From NCBI GenBank assembly GCA_012729765.1, contig JAAYCM010000119.1, positions 62,001 to 126,000 on the forward strand: DNA of 64,000 bases, written 5' to 3'. Under the pieces are notes generated by a model that did no database searches, had not been told where the DNA came from, and saw nothing but the letters and a program-made list of their open reading frames with translations. The DNA is from Chloroflexota bacterium (GTDB lineage: Bacteria > Chloroflexota > Anaerolineae > Aggregatilineales > Aggregatilineaceae). Both the position numbers and the translations under genes were made by a program. Position 1 is the stretch's first letter, and every line of letters begins with the position of its first letter. Of this stretch, positions 59,480-64,000 are shown piece by piece.

Positions 59480-61777
59480 ATGGCAGAGCTTGAAGCGCGC
59501 GAGGGACATTTGCTGGTCGTCGGGGGCCGGGCGGTGAGTATGCCCCCACCCGGCGCATTGGTCGAGACGGCGCCCCGGCGAGCGGCGCGGGGCCGCGAGG
59601 GAGACCGGCTGTTTATCCTGGTGACGCCCGCCGGTGAGCTGCGCGTGCCCGGCGCTTTCTTCGAGGAGATGGCCCGGCTGGCGGCGGACGCTTATTTCAG
59701 CAGCGGCGGCGGCGTGACCGGCGGCCTGCGCGAGGCGCTGACCACGCTCAATCGCCACCTGCTCACGACGGCAGAGCCGGGCGCTGAGCCGCAGTGGTTG
59801 GATGTGCTCGCGCTGGTGCTGCACGGTGATGAATTGTTCGCGGCCCGCAGCGGCGGCACCTTCGCGGCGATCTACCAGAATGCCAACCTCGCGTTTTTCC
59901 CGCTCGACCGGCGCGATCCGCTGGCGCACTCGGCCCCACTCGGCGCGGAGAACCTGCCGGATATCCAACTGGCACGCTATACCGTTGGGCCGGGCTGCAC
60001 CCTGCTGCTGGCCGACGCCGGGCTGTCCCAGGCGTCTGACGACGATTTGCAGCGCGTGCTGAGTGAGGGCAGCCTGCCGCCGATCCTGAACGCGCTCAAG
60101 GGGCTGGCCGACCGCCAGACCTCGGCCAGCGTGATCGTGCTGGCGGCCCCCGATGGGCAGGTTCACCCGGTACCACCGCTGCCGGAGCCGGTCCACGTGC
60201 CGCAGCCGGTCGCGCCAACCCCTGCCTCCGAACTATCTGTTCCGCTGGCCGGGAGTGACGCGCACGCCGCGCCCTGGATGGAGCAGGCGCGCCCCGTCGC
60301 CGCCGTGCCAACCGCCGAGCTAGACAGGCCAGAGCCGGACGAGTCGCCCGCGCCGGTGTTGGAACGCGCGCGGGATGCGCTGGATCGCGTTACGGATGTG
60401 GTGAGCGACGCCGCCAGCCGGGTCGCGGAGACATCACGCGAGCGCGGGCCATCGGCCTTTACGCGGGCGGTGATCGGGGTGCGGCGCGGCATCTGGCAGG
60501 TGGTGCACGCGGTCCTGGCCGCGCTGCTGGGCGTGCTGAGGGGTCTGGAAAGTGCGTTGGGAAAGGTCCTGCCGGAGCCGGGCGCGGATGGCAAGCAGGG
60601 GATTCCGACCAATGTTGCGGTCGGGCTGGCACTGCTGATCCCGATCGTGATCGTGGTGGTGGTGGTCGGGCTGGCGCTCTCCAACCGGGGCCAGACCGAC
60701 TTCGAGATTTATCTGGCGACGGCCAAAGACGCGCACCAGGACGCCCTGACCCGTTCTGCCGGGGCGTGTGTCGATCCGGAGCTGCGCGCGGTGTGGGAAG
60801 ACGTGATGGGGCTGGCCGAGCAGGCCGGTAAGTTTCGCCCCGACGATATCGAGGTGCTGCAAATCCAGGCCGACGCCCAGAATTATCTCGACTGCTTCGA
60901 CGTGATCGAGCGCCGCGCGGTCAAGCTGCTGCACCAGTTCCCCGAAGGGGCCGACCTGGTCGGGCCGGTGGTGCAGGGCGGCATCGATCTCTTCGTGCTG
61001 GATCGCACGTCCGGCACGGTCTATCACGACACGCTCAACGAGCGCGGCGACGGCCTGACCGCGCGCGACGATCGCGGGATCGTGGGGCGCGGTTCGGCGG
61101 TGGGGCAGTATGTCGTCGGCGATATTTTCGATATCGAATGGCTGCCCAACGGCAACGTCCTGCTCGCGCCCGACCGCAACGGCGTACTCGTGACCTATTC
61201 GTCCACGTTCTTCGCCAGCGCGCACCAGCTTGTGGTCGATGCCCGCTGGGTCGATCCGATTGCGATTGCCGTGTTCCGCTCCAACCTCTACGTGCTCGAC
61301 CGGGGCGCGGATCAAATCTGGCGCTATGTCCAGCCGGCGGGTGAGCGCCGCTATACCAGCGCGCCGGAAGAATACTTCACCGGGTCAAATCTGCCCGATC
61401 TGAGCACCGCCGTCGATTTTGGGATCAGCGAGACGGGCGAGATCTTCATCCTGTATGCCGATGGCTCGGTCGAGCGCTATCTGAGCGGTGAGCCGCAGAC
61501 GTTCACCTATAACAAGCGCCCCGAAGGCACCCTGACCAGCGGGCACGCCCTGTTCATCGACAACGACCCGGCCTCGCGCAGTCTGTACATCGTGGACGGC
61601 GAGAACGAGACGATCTACGAAACGTCATGGGCCGGGACCTTCGGCTACGGCTATCGCCCACTCAACCCAACGGATGCCTTCGAGGGTATCTCCGGCGTGT
61701 TTGCCGATACGGTCGTGCGCAACAATATGTACGTTGTGGCCGGGAACCAACTGTTACACTTCGCGCGCAGCGAGTAG
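59480..61777 (+). CDS. PP2C-like cytosolic domain, TM helix and extracellular propeller-like domain
   Basis: 765 residues. Residues ~1-225 resemble a divergent PP2C/SpoIIE-type phosphatase core (L-V-L-H-G-D-E-L-F-A-A-R-S-G-G-T-F; L-L-L-A-D-A-G-L-S; A-S-V-I-V-L), but the paired metal aspartates of true PP2C are only partly kept. A Pro/Ala-rich and helical linker (~230-375) leads to a TM helix (378-401). The outside part (~405-765) has beta-propeller-like repeats (D-L-F-V-L-D-R-T-S-G-T-V-Y; N-L-Y-V-L-D-R-G-A-D-Q-I-W). This looks like a sensor with an outside ligand domain and inside phosphatase-like domain. Function unproven. Confidence 0.72.
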   Translation: MAELEAREGHLLVVGGRAVSMPPPGALVETAPRRAARGREGDRLFILVTPAGELRVPGAFFEEMARLAADAYFSSGGGVTGGLREALTTLNRHLLTTAEPGAEPQWLDVLALVLHGDELFAARSGGTFAAIYQNANLAFFPLDRRDPLAHSAPLGAENLPDIQLARYTVGPGCTLLLADAGLSQASDDDLQRVLSEGSLPPILNALKGLADRQTSASVIVLAAPDGQVHPVPPLPEPVHVPQPVAPTPASELSVPLAGSDAHAAPWMEQARPVAAVPTAELDRPEPDESPAPVLERARDALDRVTDVVSDAASRVAETSRERGPSAFTRAVIGVRRGIWQVVHAVLAALLGVLRGLESALGKVLPEPGADGKQGIPTNVAVGLALLIPIVIVVVVVGLALSNRGQTDFEIYLATAKDAHQDALTRSAGACVDPELRAVWEDVMGLAEQAGKFRPDDIEVLQIQADAQNYLDCFDVIERRAVKLLHQFPEGADLVGPVVQGGIDLFVLDRTSGTVYHDTLNERGDGLTARDDRGIVGRGSAVGQYVVGDIFDIEWLPNGNVLLAPDRNGVLVTYSSTFFASAHQLVVDARWVDPIAIAVFRSNLYVLDRGADQIWRYVQPAGERRYTSAPEEYFTGSNLPDLSTAVDFGISETGEIFILYADGSVERYLSGEPQTFTYNKRPEGTLTSGHALFIDNDPASRSLYIVDGENETIYETSWAGTFGYGYRPLNPTDAFEGISGVFADTVVRNNMYVVAGNQLLHFARSE

Positions 61778-61813
61778 GCCGCGCGCCACAGCGTCAGGCG
61801 GCAGGCGAATGAG

Positions 61814-61837
61814 CGCGGGGTGCCAGCCCCGCGTTTT
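61814..61837 (+). terminator. Rho-independent terminator before the LCP gene
   Basis: CGCGGGG/CCCCGCG stem followed by TTTT; the TATAAT of the next gene follows at 61842-61847. Confidence 0.7.
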
Positions 61838-61841
61838 GGGT

Positions 61842-61847
61842 TATAAT
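61842..61847 (+). promoter_or_regulatory. -10 element of the LCP gene
   Basis: TATAAT, 35 bases before the ATG; no good -35 box, as it overlaps the terminator. Confidence 0.35.
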
Positions 61848-61882
61848 GCCCGCCGCAACCGAAGCTTAAGAGGATAGGGTGT

Positions 61883-63091
61883 ATGCGAGTTCCTCAGTGG
61901 TTTGTGCTGGTCTGGGTGCTGGTGATCGCCGTCGTCGCGGTTGGCGGCGCGATCTTCAGCTATACCTTCGTGCGCGATCGCTCGGCTGAGCTGGATCGCG
62001 TGCTCGACCTGCCGGAGCTGCCGCAGATCGGATCAGCCGCCGAAGCGCCGCAGCCGGTCACCGTGCCAACCGAAGCCGCCAGCGCACCCGGTGAACCGGC
62101 GGCGACGCAGGATGCATCCTCAGGCGAGGGCGAAGGTGAAGACGCGGGCGATACAATCGACGCTGCTGCCGAGGCGACCGCCGAAGCGGACGAGATCGCG
62201 GCCCTGGGCGGCGAAGCGGCGGTGTGGGACGATCCCCGCCGCGTGACGATCCTGCTGCTGGGCGTGGATCAGCGCCAGGGCGAAACCGGCCCGTTCCCAA
62301 CCGACACCATGATCCTGTTCTCGCTCGACCCGGTGGGCAAGACCGCCGCGATCCTGTCGATCCCGCGCGATCTGTGGGTCGAGTATCCAGAGCTGGGGCA
62401 GCCGGGGCGCATCAACACGGCTAATATCCTGGGCGACGAGATCAACTATCCGGGCGGCGGCGGACCGGTTCTGGCCGCCAGGACCGTCGAGCGCACGCTG
62501 GCGGTCAAGGTCGATTACTACGTGGTCATCAACTTCGAGGTGTTCAACACCGTGATCGACGCTGTTGGCCCGATCGAAGTCTGCCCGCCGGAGCCGATCG
62601 ACGACGACCGCTATCCCGATGGCAGCTACGGCTATATCACGATCCATTTCGACGCGGGCTGCCAGGAGCTTGACGCCGAGCGGTTGCTGCAATATGCCCG
62701 CACACGGCACGGCGACAGCGACATCGGGCGCTCCAGCCGCCAGCAGGAAGTGATCCTGGCGGTGCGCGATCGCGTGCTGAGCACGGGCGGAGTCACCGCG
62801 CTGCTGCCCGAAATCCCGGCCCTGTGGGAGTCTATGCAGGCAAATGTGCGTACCAACCTGGAGCTGGAAGAGATGATCCGGCTGGCGCGCACCGCCGAAT
62901 CGATCCCCGGCGAAAACATCCGCCAGGGCCAGATCACGTTTGAAGATGTCTGGGCGCAGACTACCCCCGAAGGCGACAACATCCTGATCCCGATTGCGAC
63001 CGACATCCGGCTGCTGATCGAGGACCTGTTCCGTCCGGCGGGCGCGCCTTCGGCCCGTGAGCCTGTCTCGGAGCCGGCTACCCAGCCGTAG
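61883..63091 (+). CDS. LytR-CpsA-Psr (LCP) family protein
   Basis: 402 residues, ATG start. TM helix ~9-30, then an extracellular acidic/Pro-Ala spacer to ~112. LCP domain: I-L-L-L-G-V-D-Q-R, P-T-D-T-M-I-L-F, S-I-P-R-D-L-W-V, R-I-N-T-A, Y-Y-V-V-I-N-F-E, and Y-A-R-T-R-H-G-D-S-D-I-G-R-S-S-R-Q-Q. The Arg and Asp residues that hold the polyprenyl pyrophosphate are present. Transfers a lipid-linked glycan to the wall. In a Chloroflexota-like cell it would act on surface glycan; the GT4, GT39 and GH-A genes here could belong to the same biology (inference). Confidence 0.92.
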   Translation: MRVPQWFVLVWVLVIAVVAVGGAIFSYTFVRDRSAELDRVLDLPELPQIGSAAEAPQPVTVPTEAASAPGEPAATQDASSGEGEGEDAGDTIDAAAEATAEADEIAALGGEAAVWDDPRRVTILLLGVDQRQGETGPFPTDTMILFSLDPVGKTAAILSIPRDLWVEYPELGQPGRINTANILGDEINYPGGGGPVLAARTVERTLAVKVDYYVVINFEVFNTVIDAVGPIEVCPPEPIDDDRYPDGSYGYITIHFDAGCQELDAERLLQYARTRHGDSDIGRSSRQQEVILAVRDRVLSTGGVTALLPEIPALWESMQANVRTNLELEEMIRLARTAESIPGENIRQGQITFEDVWAQTTPEGDNILIPIATDIRLLIEDLFRPAGAPSAREPVSEPATQP

Positions 63092-63108
63092 AGGCGCGTT
63101 CCGCGCTT

Positions 63109-63221
63109 CCATCCCCCATCCCCCGGCCCCTTCCCCCACTGCTGCGCGGAGGGAAGGGGAGAACGGCAATGCCTTTACAAGTCCTTCCCACCTTGTGGGG
63201 GGATTTAGGATGGGGGGGCAG
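63109..63221 (-). repeat. Dispersed intergenic repeat, copy B (inverted relative to copy A)
   Basis: Reverse complement of the 11507-11622 element over about 113 bases, with internal G/C-run palindromes. Sits between the LCP and DUF4260 genes, which converge. Confidence 0.75.
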
Positions 63222-63239
63222 ATACGGCTTCGTCCCGTG

Positions 63240-63644
63240 CTACACCCGCTGCAAATGCGTGTCCTTGAACGCGCTCGGATACTTCAGGCCATAGCCGACT
63301 GTGCGATCCATGCCGATATGCGCCAGCCAGACGACGGCGATCTGCGTGCCGGTGGGGATATCCGCCAGCAGCGACACGCCCAGCACCGCCAGCGGCAGGG
63401 CGGTGGTGTGGATCACGTTGTAGGCCAATGCGCCGGTGCGCGGTCCGGCCACGAAGCCCAGCATCGACACATCGGGGGCGAGCAGCAGCAGCGCAAACGC
63501 GAGCCAGCTCCAGCCCTGGTTATAATACACGGCGACCGCGCCAGCCAGCAGCGCCAGCCCTTCGACGCGCAGCAGCAGTGCCGGGAGCGTTCGGCGCCGC
63601 GCAGCCTGAACATCGGAAATTGGAGTTGTGTCGGTTGTCTGCAT
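63240..63644 (-). CDS. DUF4260 family membrane protein
   Basis: 134 residues from the ATG at 63644 (TGGAG site 7 bases upstream). Four hydrophobic helices, with family marks Y-Y-N-Q-G-W-S-W-L, A-P-D-V-S-M-L-G-F, A-Y-N-V-I-H-T and W-L-A-H-I-G-M-D-R-T-V-G-Y-G-L-K-Y-P. Function is unknown across the family. Lies 51 bases after the methyltransferase gene on the same strand. Confidence 0.88.
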   Translation of the reverse strand: MQTTDTTPISDVQAARRRTLPALLLRVEGLALLAGAVAVYYNQGWSWLAFALLLLAPDVSMLGFVAGPRTGALAYNVIHTTALPLAVLGVSLLADIPTGTQIAVVWLAHIGMDRTVGYGLKYPSAFKDTHLQRV

Positions 63645-63695
63645 TGGATGCTCCAGCATGATAGGCGAACTAGGCAAGGTGAGTGCCAGCAGCCG

Positions 63696-64000
63696 CTAGC
63701 CGCCGGGCTTGACCGCGACAAGGCTGCTCTCCGGCCCGTCGTCGGCGGCGGTGAGGATGTGCCAGCCAGGGAAATAGCCGGGCAGCTCGCCCGGTTGCAG
63801 CATGTGATCGGCGCGTAAGGTCGGGCGCAGCGCAAGCTGGCGCGTGTTGAAGGTCTGGTACACGATCAGGCCGCCGGGGCGGACGCTGGCCCGGATGGCC
63901 GGGAACAGCCGCCGGTCCAGGAAGCGGAACACGACCGTCACATCATAGGCGGCGTGCCGCAGCGGGAAGTGATCGAGATCGGCCTGGACGAAGCGCACGC
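63696..64000 (-). CDS. Class I SAM-dependent methyltransferase, C-terminal part (5' end outside window)
   Basis: About 101 codons visible, continuing past the window edge. Motifs of the second half of a Rossmann methyltransferase: V-Q-A-D-L-D-H-F-P-L, Y-D-V-T-V-V-F-R-F-L-D-R-R-L-F, S-V-R-P-G-G-L-I-V-Y-Q-T-F-N. The A-D-L and R-P-G-G strands are the SAM-side residues. This resembles TehB/UbiE-like small-molecule methyltransferases. The visible GTG at 63998 is not the real start, as the SAM loop is missing. Confidence 0.82.
   Translation of the reverse strand, partial: VRFVQADLDHFPLRHAAYDVTVVFRFLDRRLFPAIRASVRPGGLIVYQTFNTRQLALRPTLRADHMLQPGELPGYFPGWHILTAADDGPESSLVAVKPGG

Noticed and set aside
1-64000. 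tRNA, rRNA, CRISPR array, insertion sequence, prophage or origin
   Set aside because: No T-arm-like GTTCGA blocks with acceptor stems, no regularly spaced repeats, no transposase or integrase motifs and no DnaA-box cluster were noticed in the intergenic regions.

Overview
The window reads as one contiguous, gene-dense piece of a high-GC bacterial chromosome. I see no rRNA, tRNA, CRISPR array, insertion sequence, integrase or prophage. The gene content fits Chloroflexota, probably Anaerolineae-like: short SHOCT-like helical-hairpin proteins with a DUF4097/DUF2089 group, a KamA-type radical SAM enzyme, ClpC, a four-domain S1 protein, a Flp-type pilin, a GT39/GH-A pair and many lone secreted proteins. 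This placement is inferred from family content, not from a marker phylogeny. About 52 protein genes are called, nearly all intact. The two edge genes are cut by the window: an M42 peptidase on the left and a methyltransferase on the right.

Layout. 1-3.1 kb: three tandem paralogous M42 metallo-aminopeptidases (+). 3.2-6.9 kb: a leftward cluster of DUF2089 regulator, SHOCT-like protein, DUF4097 beta-repeat protein, GNAT enzyme and a second SHOCT-like protein. 7.2-8.7 kb: an orphan Flp-like pilin and a band-7/SPFH protein. 8.9-11.5 kb: Lgt-like protein, nitrilase and nucleotidyltransferase, overlapping each other. 11.6-15 kb: a patatin coupled to an unusual alpha/beta-hydrolase + acyl-CoA synthetase fusion. 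15.2-23.2 kb: Ca2+-type P-ATPase, M16C peptidase, sucrase/ferredoxin-like protein and a short-chain dehydrogenase-like protein. 23.3-28.6 kb: GT39 glycosyltransferase, clan GH-A hydrolase and a secreted SH3b protein. 28.6-35.6 kb: HerA-like ATPase, cytidylate-kinase-like protein, and a membrane/PLD/repeat-protein operon. 35.8-40.9 kb: epimerase, MFS exporter with a structured leader, EamA permease and a secreted alpha/beta hydrolase. 41-45.4 kb: chelatase AAA+/VWA pair, SDR and KamA-type enzyme. 46-51.1 kb: S1 protein, ClpC and response regulator. 51.2-57.6 kb: lipoprotein, exonuclease, M23 peptidase, NUDIX, GNAT, glycosyltransferase and a cytochrome c fusion. 57.8-64 kb: a 3-hydroxyacyl-CoA dehydrogenase pair, a PP2C-like/TM/propeller protein, an LCP protein, a DUF4260 protein and a methyltransferase.

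The two most interesting signals are regulatory. (1) At 41.9 kb the AAA+ chelatase gene ends at an A9 run, followed after 6 nt by a perfect 8-bp GC-rich stem-loop. The -1 frame is open from there through the linker and the whole VWA domain, with no usable upstream start codon. This is the architecture of programmed -1 frameshifting that makes a small and a long chelatase subunit from one gene. (2) Upstream of the MFS exporter at 37.1 kb there is a consensus-like promoter, a 20-codon leader ORF with a good RBS (R-T-R motif and three Cys near its end), a Rho-independent terminator, and a long-range helix that buries the exporter's Shine-Dalgarno sequence. Together these look like a ribosome-stalling attenuator.
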